Shown in pieces: positions 17,727 to 25,914 of a DNA stretch of 64,000 nucleotides. The notes under the pieces were generated by a model. That model saw nothing but the letters and a program-made list of their open reading frames with translations, was not told the DNA's origin and did no database searches. This DNA is from Streptomyces sp. HPF1205 (lineage in GTDB: Bacteria > Actinomycetota > Actinomycetes > Streptomycetales > Streptomycetaceae), in assembly GCF_020400825.1 (NCBI RefSeq), contig NZ_JAINVH010000002.1, positions 310,001 through 374,000 on the forward strand, given 5' to 3'. Position 1 is the first letter of the stretch. Every line of letters begins with the position of its first letter. Made by a program: the position numbers and the translations under genes.

Positions 17727-19088
17727 TCAGAGATTCGGCAGGTTCTTGCGCAGCTCGAACGCGGTGACCTCGCTCCGGTACTCCTCCCATTCCTGCTTCT
17801 TGTTGCGCAGGAAGAAGTCGAAGACGTGCTCGCCCAGGGTCTCGGCGACCAGTTCGCTGCGTTCCATCAGCTCGATGGCCTCGCCCAGGTTCTGCGGGAG
17901 GGGTTCGATGCCCAGGGCGCGGCGCTCGGCGTCGGACAGGGCCCACACGTCGTCGTCGGCGCCGGCCGGCAGTTCGTAGCCCTCCTGGATGCCCTTCATG
18001 CCGGCCGCGAGCAGCACCGCGTACGCCAGGTAGGGGTTGGCGCCGGAGTCCAGGGAGCGGACCTCGACCCGCGTGGAGCCGGTCTTGCCCGGCTTGTACA
18101 TCGGCACGCGGATGAGCGCCGAACGGTTGTTGTGGCCCCAGCAGATGTACGAGGGGGCCTCGCCGCCGGCGCCCGCGGTGCGCTGCGAGCCGCCCCAGAT
18201 GCGCTTGTAGGAGTTGACCCACTGGTTGGTGACCGCGGAGATCTCGCCGGCGTGCGCCAGCAGGCCCGCGATGAACGACCGGCCGACCTTGGAGAGCTGG
18301 TACTCGGCGCCGGACTCGTAGAAGGCGTTGCGGTCGCCCTCGAACAGTGACAGGTGGGAGTGCATGCCGGAGCCGGGGTGCTCGGAGAACGGCTTGGGCA
18401 TGAACGTGGCGTGCACGCCCTGCTCCAGGGCGACCTGCTTCATCACCAGCCGGAAGGTCATGATGTTGTCGGCGGTGGACAGCGCGTCGGCGTACCGCAG
18501 GTCGATCTCCTGCTGGCCGGGGGCGCCCTCGTGGTGCGAGAACTCCACCGAGATGCCCATCGACTCCAGCATGGTGATGGCCTGGCGGCGGAAGTCCATG
18601 CCGACGTTCTGCGGGGTGTGGTCGAAGTAGCCGGAGTTGTCGGCGGGGGTGGGCGCGGTGCCGTCCAGTGGCTTGTCGCGCAGCAGGTAGAACTCGATCT
18701 CGGGGTGCGTGTAGAAGGTGAACCCCAGGTCGGAGGTCTTGGCCAGGGCGCGCTTGAGGACGTAGCGCGGGTCGGCGTAGGAGGGCGAGCCGTCGGGCAT
18801 CAGGATGTCGCAGAACATCCGGGCGGTGCCGGGGGCCTCCGCGCGCCAGGGCAGCACCTGGAAGGTCCCGGGGTCGGGCTTGGCGATCATGTCGGACTCG
18901 TAGACCCGGGCGAAGCCCTCGATGGCCGAGCCGTCGAAGCCGATGCCCTCGTCAAAGGCCTGTTCGAGCTCGGCGGGGGCGACGGCGACCGACTTCAGGT
19001 AGCCGAGCACGTCGGTGAACCACAGCCGCACGAAGCGGATGTCCCGCTCCTCCAGGGTGCGGAGCACGAACTCCTGCTGCTTGTCCAT
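17727..19088 (-). CDS. glnA2: Type I glutamine synthetase-like enzyme GlnA2
   Basis: A 453-aa GSI-fold ligase. I start at the ATG before DKQQEFVLRTLEERDIRFVR; an ATG 18 bases upstream is possible. The family landmarks DGSAIEGFARVYESDM, GSGMHSHLSLF, the ATP region NRSALIRVP and RSLDSGANPYLAYAVLLAAG are present. At the place where adenylylated GSI enzymes have NLYDLP this protein reads DDVWALSD, so the target Tyr is replaced and GlnE control is unlikely. The glnE-glnA2 neighbourhood matches mycobacteria and S. coelicolor SCO2241, where GlnA2 is described as a gamma-glutamylpolyamine synthetase for polyamine detoxification. The polyamine role is by homology; the neighbouring cyclotransferase fits it. 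Confidence 0.88.
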   Translation of the reverse strand: MDKQQEFVLRTLEERDIRFVRLWFTDVLGYLKSVAVAPAELEQAFDEGIGFDGSAIEGFARVYESDMIAKPDPGTFQVLPWRAEAPGTARMFCDILMPDGSPSYADPRYVLKRALAKTSDLGFTFYTHPEIEFYLLRDKPLDGTAPTPADNSGYFDHTPQNVGMDFRRQAITMLESMGISVEFSHHEGAPGQQEIDLRYADALSTADNIMTFRLVMKQVALEQGVHATFMPKPFSEHPGSGMHSHLSLFEGDRNAFYESGAEYQLSKVGRSFIAGLLAHAGEISAVTNQWVNSYKRIWGGSQRTAGAGGEAPSYICWGHNNRSALIRVPMYKPGKTGSTRVEVRSLDSGANPYLAYAVLLAAGMKGIQEGYELPAGADDDVWALSDAERRALGIEPLPQNLGEAIELMERSELVAETLGEHVFDFFLRNKKQEWEEYRSEVTAFELRKNLPNL

Positions 19089-19351
19089 ATCGCCAGATCC
19101 ATCCATCCTTGCCGGTCAGGCACCTCGGTCCCCCGTCGCGAAGGGCGCCGCGGGATCACGAGCAGCATTGCACCACACCGTTACGCCCGCGTTGCCGGCG
19201 ACGATGGCTCCCCGTGCCGCTGCTCACCCCCATAGTGCCGGTCATGGGTGTCCGGGCGCGAGCGCCGGCCGCGCCGGTACGGGCCGCACGGCCGGAACGC
19301 GCCGGTACGAGCCGGTACGGGCCGGGGCACGGCGGCCGAGATCGGCCGAGG

Positions 19352-20107
19352 TCAGGAGAAGGTGTCGATGGACGCGATCTTCCACGTGCCGTCCTGTTCG
19401 ACGGCGTCCACCGCGAACATCGCCGCCGCGTACGCGGTGTCGCCGGCGGAGCCCTTGGCGGTGCCGGTGTTGCGCTGGTCCGCGTAGAGCAGCAGACGGG
19501 CCCGGTCGCCGTCGATCATTTCCACACCCGCGTCGGTGACGGTCGTGGTCAGTACGGTTTTACGGGCGGCGGCCTGGGCCTTGACCCGCGCGATCATGCT
19601 CGCGTACTGCCGCACCGCCCGCCCGGTCAGCACCTTGGCGGCGGCCTTGTCGGTCCGCGCCGTGTCCGCGTAGTCGTAGGAGAAGACGGCGTCGACCGCC
19701 TGGCTGACGCTGCCCTTCACCTCGCTGGTGCGGGTGTTGTCGGTGAGCGCGGTGTTGCGGTCGGCGAGCGAGCCGCGCAGGTCGGAGGCCCTGCCCGCGG
19801 CCCAGGCCGCGAAGCCGCCGAGCAGCACGGTGAGCAGGGCGAGGACGGCGACGGCGACGGCGGCGGGCGTGAGGTACGCGGCCGGGCGCCACCGGCGGGC
19901 CGGGCCGGAGGCCACCGGCTCGGGCGGGGCGCCGGAGCCTGCGGCCCCGGGCGCCGCAGTGGCGCGTGGGGACCGGGCGCGGGCCGGGACCGCGGCCCTG
20001 GAGGCGCCCGCGGCCGGGCGGTCGCCGCGTACGGTGCGCGCGCCCGGCGCGGCGGAGAGCGCGGCGAGCCTGCGGCGGCGGTTGATCAGGTGGCGGGTGG
20101 TGGACAT
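19352..20107 (-). CDS. Mce-associated membrane protein, long type (pair 2)
   Basis: A 251-aa protein: about 75 residues of basic, Ala/Pro/Arg-rich cytoplasmic tail, one membrane helix (about 78-100), then an extracytoplasmic SnoaL/NTF2-like alpha+beta domain (NTALTDNTRTSEVKGSVSQA, VRQYASMIARVKAQAAARK, DGDRARLLLYADQ, GTWKIASIDTFS). This is the mycobacterial Mas pattern of proteins that stabilise or assist Mce complexes. Last gene of the mce operon, 27 bases after the 197-aa protein. Clearly paralogous to the 260-aa protein at 20737-21519. Confidence 0.8.
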   Translation of the reverse strand: MSTTRHLINRRRRLAALSAAPGARTVRGDRPAAGASRAAVPARARSPRATAAPGAAGSGAPPEPVASGPARRWRPAAYLTPAAVAVAVLALLTVLLGGFAAWAAGRASDLRGSLADRNTALTDNTRTSEVKGSVSQAVDAVFSYDYADTARTDKAAAKVLTGRAVRQYASMIARVKAQAAARKTVLTTTVTDAGVEMIDGDRARLLLYADQRNTGTAKGSAGDTAYAAAMFAVDAVEQDGTWKIASIDTFS

Positions 20108-20134
20108 GGCGGCGGCGGTCCTCTCGGCGGTGCC

Positions 20135-20728
20135 TCAGTGGCCGGCGGTGGGCTGCGGGGTGGCGGGCGGCGTGTCCGCCGTGGTCCCGGTGGAGGCCGC
20201 GCTGTCGCCCAGCGGTGCCTGGCCGAGGGCGCTCAGTTTCCAGCCGGCGGGGGTGCGGGTCAGTTCGCCGAGCAGGCGGCTCTCCTTGACGGCCGGCTTG
20301 CCGCCCGGGGCCGTCACGGTGATCCGCAGCGCGACCATGACGGCGGCGCGGCCGGTCCTGGTGTCCAGTTCGGTCACCGCGCCCGACAGCACCTTTGCGG
20401 TGCTCACCGTGCCCGCCTGCCGTACCTGCCTGGCGAAGTCGGCGCGGCCCTGGACGAGTTGGGTGTGCAGGTCGCCGGTGGTGGAGCTCTCCCAGACGTC
20501 CAGGCCGCGGTCCACGTCGTCGTGGTCGAGGGTGTTGAGGTTCTGCACGGCCTGCTCGCCCGAGGCCAGGACGGTGTCCCGGGTACGGGCGAAGGCCGCG
20601 TCGCCGTCGTGGGCGGCGCCGTACCAGGACCAGCCGGTCAGGGCGGCGGCCACCACCGCCGCCGTGAACAGCGCGAGGGCGGCGGCGAGCACCGGATTCC
20701 GGGTCGCAGCGGTGGCGAGGCGTGTCAT
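20135..20728 (-). CDS. Mce-associated membrane protein, short type (pair 2)
   Basis: A 197-aa protein with an N-terminal membrane helix (about 12-34), an extracytoplasmic domain and a Thr/Pro-rich tail. Motifs shared with the short protein of pair 1 include WSWYGAAHDGD, SGAVTELDTRTGRAAV and RTPAGWKLSAL. Starts 8 bases after the preceding stop, so translation is coupled. Likely interacts with the long-type partner encoded next and with the Mce hexamer; no catalytic residues are seen. Confidence 0.8.
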   Translation of the reverse strand: MTRLATAATRNPVLAAALALFTAAVVAAALTGWSWYGAAHDGDAAFARTRDTVLASGEQAVQNLNTLDHDDVDRGLDVWESSTTGDLHTQLVQGRADFARQVRQAGTVSTAKVLSGAVTELDTRTGRAAVMVALRITVTAPGGKPAVKESRLLGELTRTPAGWKLSALGQAPLGDSAASTGTTADTPPATPQPTAGH

Positions 20729-20736
20729 GGTCCCTC

Positions 20737-21519
20737 CTACCGGGCCTGAAGTTCGGTGATCCGCCAGTGCCCGCCTTCCAGGCGCGCGGTGACCGACAGC
20801 TGCGCGGCGGCGCCGGTGACCGGGCCGCCCGCCCGCTGGGCGCTCTGGTCGAGGAAGACCAGCAGCCGCGCCCGGTCGGCGTTGAGGAAGACCACGCCGG
20901 CGCGTACCACCCGGGTGGTCAGCGTCAGCCGCTGGGCGGCCACCTCGCCCCGTATCCGCGCGAACAGCGCGCGGTACTGCCGCGCCGCCGTACCGCCCAG
21001 CACCTGGTCCGCGGCCTGGGCGGTGGACTGGGTGCCGTCCGGGGTGTAGGCGAAGATGCGGCTCAGCGCGCTGCTCACGTCCCCGGTGACCTGGTCGGTC
21101 GCGGCGGCGTCGGTCAGCGCCCTGTTCCCGCTCGCCGCCGGGTCGCGCGCCGCGAGCCCGGCCCCGAACAGCCCCGCCCCGGCCAGCGCGAGGGCCGTGA
21201 CGCAGGCGGCCGCGGCGATCCGCCGCCCCGTCAGCCGCCGCCCCGTCAGCCGCCGTGCCGGCCCCCGTACCAGCCTCCGTGCCGGCCCCTGCGTCGGCCG
21301 CCGTGCCGGCTCACGTGTCCGCCGGAGTGTGGGCCATCGCGTCCCCCGCCGTGGCGGCGGGTGGCCGTCCGCCGCGTCCCGTACGGGCGCGCCCGCGGCC
21401 TCCCCGGCATCGGCCCCCGCGGCACTCGCGGCACTCGCGGCGTCGGCGTCGGTGTCAGCCGCGTCCACCGCCTCCACCGCGTCCGTCGCCTCCACCGCGT
21501 TCTCGTCGACCGTGCTCAA
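20737..21519 (-). CDS. Mce-associated membrane protein, long type (pair 1)
   Basis: A 260-aa protein with an acidic, Ala/Asp/Val-rich start, a basic Arg/Pro stretch with near-repeats (ARRLVRG, ARRLTGRRLTGRR), a membrane helix (about 100-122) and an NTF2-like outer domain (NRALTDAAATDQVTGDVSSA, RQYRALFARIRGEVAAQRL, LNADRARLLVFLDQ, GHWRITELQAR). Domain order and motifs match the 251-aa protein, showing duplication of a two-gene unit. Twelve bases separate it from the 171-aa gene. Confidence 0.78.
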   Translation of the reverse strand: MSTVDENAVEATDAVEAVDAADTDADAASAASAAGADAGEAAGAPVRDAADGHPPPRRGTRWPTLRRTREPARRPTQGPARRLVRGPARRLTGRRLTGRRIAAAACVTALALAGAGLFGAGLAARDPAASGNRALTDAAATDQVTGDVSSALSRIFAYTPDGTQSTAQAADQVLGGTAARQYRALFARIRGEVAAQRLTLTTRVVRAGVVFLNADRARLLVFLDQSAQRAGGPVTGAAAQLSVTARLEGGHWRITELQAR

Positions 21520-21531
21520 TGCGTCTCCTCC

Positions 21532-22047
21532 TCAGCTCGCGCCGCCGGCCGGGACCGCGGTGAGGGCGGTGAGCTTCCAGCCCCGCGGGGTACGGGCCAA
21601 GGTGGCCTCGAAGCGTTTGCGGTCCGTCGCGGGCGCGCCGGTGCGGGGGGTCGTGCGGACCTCCGCGGTCGCGATGAGCCGGGCCGTGCCCGCGCGGGTG
21701 TCGAGTTCGGTGACGGCGGCGTCGGTGACGGTGCCCCGGGTGGAGGCGCCGGACCGCCGCAGCGAGGTCTCGTCGGCGGTGTGCGTACGGGCGAGGGTGT
21801 CGTGCAGCGGGCCGGTGGTGACGGCGAGCCACGTGCCGAGGTCGCGGCCGAGGTGACCGGAGTCCACGGTGGTGAGCGCGGCGATGTCCCGCCGGCCGTC
21901 GCCGAGGGCCGCGTCCCGCGCCTTCGCGTACCGCAGGTCGCCGTCGCCGCGGACGTGGACGAAGGTCCAGCCTCCCAGCGTGCACACCAGGGCGGCGAGC
22001 GCCCAGGCGGTGGCCCACAGCGCGCCGGCGCGGCGCCGGGGCGTCAC
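21532..22047 (-). CDS. Mce-associated membrane protein, short type (pair 1)
   Basis: A 171-aa single-pass protein: basic start, membrane helix at about 9-28, then an outer domain with AAVTELDTRAGTARL and RTPRGWKLTAL, closely matching the 197-aa protein. The ATG overlaps the mceF stop by 4 bases, tying its synthesis to the Mce proteins. Likely an accessory or assembly factor of the Mce complex; no enzyme motif. Confidence 0.8.
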   Translation of the reverse strand: MTPRRRAGALWATAWALAALVCTLGGWTFVHVRGDGDLRYAKARDAALGDGRRDIAALTTVDSGHLGRDLGTWLAVTTGPLHDTLARTHTADETSLRRSGASTRGTVTDAAVTELDTRAGTARLIATAEVRTTPRTGAPATDRKRFEATLARTPRGWKLTALTAVPAGGAS

Positions 22048-23333
22048 CGGGCCGCTCCCGGGTCGAGGAGGCCGGCCAGGCCCCCGGGCGCGGACCGGGG
22101 CAGCGAGGGCAGGCCGAGCGCGCCGGGCAGGGCGTCGGCCGCGGCGGCCCCGGGGTCGCGGGCTCCGTCGGCGTACGTCCCGGTGGGCAGTACGGAGCCG
22201 GGTACGGCGGGGTCGGGCACGCCGCCGGAGGGGGCGTGCGCGGAGCCGCGGACGTCGACGTCACTGGAGGCAGGGGCGGTGCAGCGCGCGGCGGTGTTCA
22301 GGGCGGTGGCCGGCGCGCTGGTGTCCAGGCCGTTGCGGTAGACCGTCCCGCCGTATCCGGAGGTGCACGGCAGCGGCGAGAAGAAGGTGACCGCCATGCC
22401 GAGGTGCACCCCGTCGCGGTCCACCGCGGTGGACCCGGCGGAGACGACGGCGGGGGTCCTGACCAGGAATTCCTGGATGCCGTGCTGCCGGGTGACGGCG
22501 ATGTCGGACGTGGTGAGGAGGTTGGCCAGGACGACGCTGAGGGACGGGCCCGTGTCGCGCAGCAGCGCGGCGACCTGCTCGGCCGCGTCCGGCGCGGTGG
22601 TGATGAGGCGGCGCAGGTCGGTGTCGGAGTCGTCGAGCCGGGCGGCGAGGAGGCGGGCGCTGGTGGCGAACGACCGGATGGCGGCGCCCTCGTCGGCCTG
22701 GGTGCGCAGGACCGTACGCCCGTCGGTCACGAGGTTCAGGTCGGTGGGCAGGTTGGTGTCGGCGGCCGTGACGAAGCGTCCGCCGGAGTCCAGCAGCGAC
22801 TGAAGGTTGCCGGCCTGGCCGTCGAAGGCCTGGCCGAGTTCGTCGACCACGGTCCGCAGGCTGTCCAGCGGTACGGAGGCGGTCAGGTCGTCGACGCTGG
22901 TGAGCATGTCGGTGACCGGCGCCGGCACCTGGGTGTCGCGGCGGCCGATGCGTGAACCGTCGTGCAGGTACGGGCCGTTGTCGGTGCCGGGCCGCAGGTC
23001 GATGTACTCCTCGCCGACGGCGGACAGGTCGGCGACCGTCGCGGTGAGCCGTTCGGGGATGCGCGGTGCGGAGTCGCGGATCCGCAAGGAGGCCTCGACG
23101 CCGTCGTCGGTGAGCCGGACGGCGCCGACGCGGCCGACCGACACGCCCCGGTAGGTGACGTCGGCGTGCTCGAACAGGCCGCCGGCGTCGGGGAGTTCGG
23201 CGGTGACGGTGTAGTAGCCGCGCAGGCCCGCGTACCGGCCGAGGTCGGCGTACCTGACGCCGATGTACCCGAGGACGAGGACGGCGAGGACGAGGAAGGC
23301 GATGTTCTTCACGATCGCGGACCTGGGCAGCAT
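22044..23333 (-). CDS. mceF: Mce family protein F
   Basis: A 429-aa substrate-binding-type protein of the lipid importer: N-terminal membrane anchor (about 8-28), MlaD/MCE domain (about 38-115, LPDAGGLFEHADVTYRGVSVG), a long helical stretch that in known Mce complexes forms the tunnel, and a disordered Gly/Ala/Pro-rich tail. GEEYIDLRPG is the conserved end-of-domain strand. Start and stop both share bases with the neighbouring genes (ATG at 23333 inside the mceE stop). Confidence 0.9.
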   Translation of the reverse strand: MLPRSAIVKNIAFLVLAVLVLGYIGVRYADLGRYAGLRGYYTVTAELPDAGGLFEHADVTYRGVSVGRVGAVRLTDDGVEASLRIRDSAPRIPERLTATVADLSAVGEEYIDLRPGTDNGPYLHDGSRIGRRDTQVPAPVTDMLTSVDDLTASVPLDSLRTVVDELGQAFDGQAGNLQSLLDSGGRFVTAADTNLPTDLNLVTDGRTVLRTQADEGAAIRSFATSARLLAARLDDSDTDLRRLITTAPDAAEQVAALLRDTGPSLSVVLANLLTTSDIAVTRQHGIQEFLVRTPAVVSAGSTAVDRDGVHLGMAVTFFSPLPCTSGYGGTVYRNGLDTSAPATALNTAARCTAPASSDVDVRGSAHAPSGGVPDPAVPGSVLPTGTYADGARDPGAAAADALPGALGLPSLPRSAPGGLAGLLDPGAAR

Positions 23334-24472
23334 CAGCGGCCTCCCGTCGCGGTGACCGAGGGCAGCGGAAGCGGGAGGGAACCGTGGCCGCGGGCGCCGG
23401 CGCCGCCCTTCATCGCGTCGGGCGGCGGGGTCGGGGCGGGGCCCGGGTCGGGGTAGACGCTGTCGCCGGGCAGCAGGGCGGGGATGACGCGGGTGCCGGG
23501 CGCGGCGGTCAGGTCGAGGTAGACGTTCAGGTAGTCCCCCTTGACGCCGTTCAGCACCTCGTCGGTGAACGGGTAGGTCAGCAGGACCTGCAGCGAGTCG
23601 GGCAGGTCCTTGCCGGCGTCGGCGAGCCGCCGCAGGGTGGGGGCGAGCGAGCGCAGGTCGGCGACCATGTCGTCCTTGCTCCGGTTGACGGTGTCCACGG
23701 CCACGCCGGACAGGGTGTCCAGCGAGCGCAGCATGGTGACCAGCGACCCCCGTTGCTGGTCCAGCACCTTCAGCCCGGGGCTGAGCGTGGTGAGCACCGT
23801 GCCGATCTGCTGGTCGCGGGCGGCCAGGGTGGCCGAGAGCCGGTCCATGCCGTCGAGGGCGTCGGTGATGTCCTGCCGGTGGGTGTTGAGGTCGGTGACC
23901 AGGGTGTCCACCCGGGTGAGCAGGTCGCGGATCCGCGGCTCGTTGCCGCCGAGGGCCTTGTTCAGTTCGGTGCTGATGGTCCTCAACTGCTGGATGCCGC
24001 CGCCGTTCAGCAGCATCGACAGCGCGCCGAGTACCTCCTCGACCTCCGGGTCGCGGTCGGTGCGGCCGATCGGGATCACGCCTGTGCCGCGCAGGTCGCC
24101 GCCGGCGGGTTCCCCCGCGGGCGGGGCGGACAGCTGCACGTACTTCTCGCCGAGCAGGCTCGACTGCTCCAGGCGGGCGTAGGCGTTGGCGGGCAGGTGG
24201 ACCTTGCCGTTGACCTTCATCGTGACGACGGCGGACCAGCCGTCGGGGGCCAGGCCGATGCGGGTGACCCGCCCGACGGCCACGTCGTTGACCCGCACCG
24301 AGGCCTGCGGGACGAGGTCGAGCACGTCGGCGAAGGTGGCCCGGACGGTGTAGGGGTGGGCGCCGAGGTTCGCGCCGCCGGGCAGCGGGATGTCCTGCAC
24401 GCCGCCGAAGGAGCAGCCGGTCAGGAGGAGCGCGGTCAGTGCGCTGCCGGCCGCGAGGGCGGGTTTCCTCAT
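23333..24472 (-). CDS. mceE: Mce family lipoprotein E
   Basis: A 379-aa protein and the only Mce subunit here with a lipoprotein signal: LLLTGC with Cys20, as usual for MceE/LprK. MCE domain about 40-118 (ATFADVLDLVPQASVRVNDVAVG, split by the normal loop), ending LLGEKYVQLSAP; helical region about 150-320; Pro-rich tail. The ATG shares bases with the mceD stop. The lipid anchor probably fixes this subunit in the outer leaflet. Confidence 0.91.
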   Translation of the reverse strand: MRKPALAAGSALTALLLTGCSFGGVQDIPLPGGANLGAHPYTVRATFADVLDLVPQASVRVNDVAVGRVTRIGLAPDGWSAVVTMKVNGKVHLPANAYARLEQSSLLGEKYVQLSAPPAGEPAGGDLRGTGVIPIGRTDRDPEVEEVLGALSMLLNGGGIQQLRTISTELNKALGGNEPRIRDLLTRVDTLVTDLNTHRQDITDALDGMDRLSATLAARDQQIGTVLTTLSPGLKVLDQQRGSLVTMLRSLDTLSGVAVDTVNRSKDDMVADLRSLAPTLRRLADAGKDLPDSLQVLLTYPFTDEVLNGVKGDYLNVYLDLTAAPGTRVIPALLPGDSVYPDPGPAPTPPPDAMKGGAGARGHGSLPLPLPSVTATGGR

Positions 24473-25914
24473 CGGGTCCCGCCTTTCGCCGTGGCCGGTC
24501 CGCTGCCGTAGACGGTGCCGACCGCCGGAAGCGGCAGCGGGAGGGCCGCGGAGGGGCGCGTGACCGGTGCGAGTCCCGCGGGTGCCTGTCCCGCGGGCGT
24601 TTCCTGGGGGGCGGCCGTGGCGGGTGCCGGTGCGGTCGCCGTCGTACCAGACGTCGTGCCAGCCGTCGTACCAGCCGTCGTCTCCCCAGCCGTCGTACGC
24701 GCCGTCGTACTCGCCGTGACCGGGTACGAGCCCGGGTCCAGCTCGTTGATGTCGGCGCGGCCGGTGAGGGTGCCGTTCGCCGGATCGTAGGCGCGCAGGA
24801 GGTTGTCGGCGGCCAGCGGGGCGGTGTCGAGGAGTTCGGCGAGGGAGGCGCGCTGGTCCACCAGGGTCTGCGTGATCGGGGCGAGCGCGTCGACACTCGT
24901 CTTGAGGCGGGTGCGGTTGTCCTGGATGAACGTCTTCACCCGGCCCAGGGCGACGGACAGTTGGCGCAGGGCGCCGCCGAGGTCGTCGCGGTCGTCGGCG
25001 AGGAAGCCGGTGACGGTGGAGAGCTTGTCGGCGGCGGTGCGTACCCGGGTGTCGTTGTCCTTGAGCATGGCGGTGAACGTCTGGAGGTACGACAGGGTCG
25101 CGAACAGGTCGTCGTGGTGGCCGTCCAGGGTGCGGGCGGCCCGGCCGAGCTGGGCGATGCTGTCGCCGATCGGCTTTCCGTTGCCCTTGAGGTCGGCGGC
25201 GCCGGTGTCGAGCAGCCGGGACAGGGCGCCGGTGGCGTTCGCGCCCTTCGGGCCGAGGGCGTCGCTGAGCTCGGTGACGCTCCGGTAGAGCTGGTCGATC
25301 TCGACGGGGGTGGCGGTGCGGCTCGCCGGTATGACGGCGCCGGAGCGCAGGAAGGGGCCGCCGGTGTACGCGGGGGTGAGCTGGACGCAGCGGTCCGCGA
25401 CGACGCTGGGGGCGACCACCACGGCTCCGGCGCCCGCGGGGATCTTCACGCCGTGGCGCACGGTGAGGGTGACCTTCACCGTGGTGCCCCGGGGCTGGAC
25501 CGAGTCGACGGTTCCGACCTTCACGCCGAGGACGCGCAGGTCGGATCCGGCGTACACGCCGACGGTGTGGTCGAAGTACGCGGTGAGGCGGGTGCCGCCC
25601 GGCCCGCCGAGGCGGACCAGTCCCGCGGCGAACGCGGCGCCGGCGGCGAGGGCGAGCACGAGCACGGCCGCCAGGGCGCGTCGTACGCCGCGCCGGCCGG
25701 TCGCGGCGGCCGTACGCGCCCACAGCCCGGTGCGCGGTCCGGCCGCCGTACGAGCGCGCGGCCCGGTGCGCAGCCGGGCCGCCGTACGAGCGCGCAGCCC
25801 GGCGGCGCCGGCCCGCGGGCCCGCCGCCCGTACTCCCAGGTTCGCGGCCCGGACTCGCGGGCCCGACCCGCGGGCGCGGGGGCCCGCCGCTCGGGGCGGT
25901 CGGAAGGCGGTCAC
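24469..25914 (-). CDS. mceD: Mce family protein D with unusual low-complexity tails
   Basis: A 481-aa protein beginning at GTG 25914, which overlaps the mceC stop. About 75 residues before the membrane helix are an Arg/Ala/Gly/Pro repeat region (TAARLRTGPRARTAAGPRTG); the helix (about 80-100) and MCE domain follow (AYFDHTVGVYAGSDLRVLG, RCVQLTPAY). The C-terminus carries Thr/Ala-Gly repeats (TTAGETTAGTTAGTTSGTT) and a Pro-rich end. MCE tails are often disordered, but this N-terminal expansion is longer than in the sister subunits. Confidence 0.88.
   Translation of the reverse strand: MTAFRPPRAAGPRARGSGPRVRAANLGVRAAGPRAGAAGLRARTAARLRTGPRARTAAGPRTGLWARTAAATGRRGVRRALAAVLVLALAAGAAFAAGLVRLGGPGGTRLTAYFDHTVGVYAGSDLRVLGVKVGTVDSVQPRGTTVKVTLTVRHGVKIPAGAGAVVVAPSVVADRCVQLTPAYTGGPFLRSGAVIPASRTATPVEIDQLYRSVTELSDALGPKGANATGALSRLLDTGAADLKGNGKPIGDSIAQLGRAARTLDGHHDDLFATLSYLQTFTAMLKDNDTRVRTAADKLSTVTGFLADDRDDLGGALRQLSVALGRVKTFIQDNRTRLKTSVDALAPITQTLVDQRASLAELLDTAPLAADNLLRAYDPANGTLTGRADINELDPGSYPVTASTTARTTAGETTAGTTAGTTSGTTATAPAPATAAPQETPAGQAPAGLAPVTRPSAALPLPLPAVGTVYGSGPATAKGGTR

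Noticed and set aside
19089..19351. GlnR box upstream of glnA2
   Set aside because: I could not find a convincing pair of GTnAC/GaAAC half-sites in this gap.
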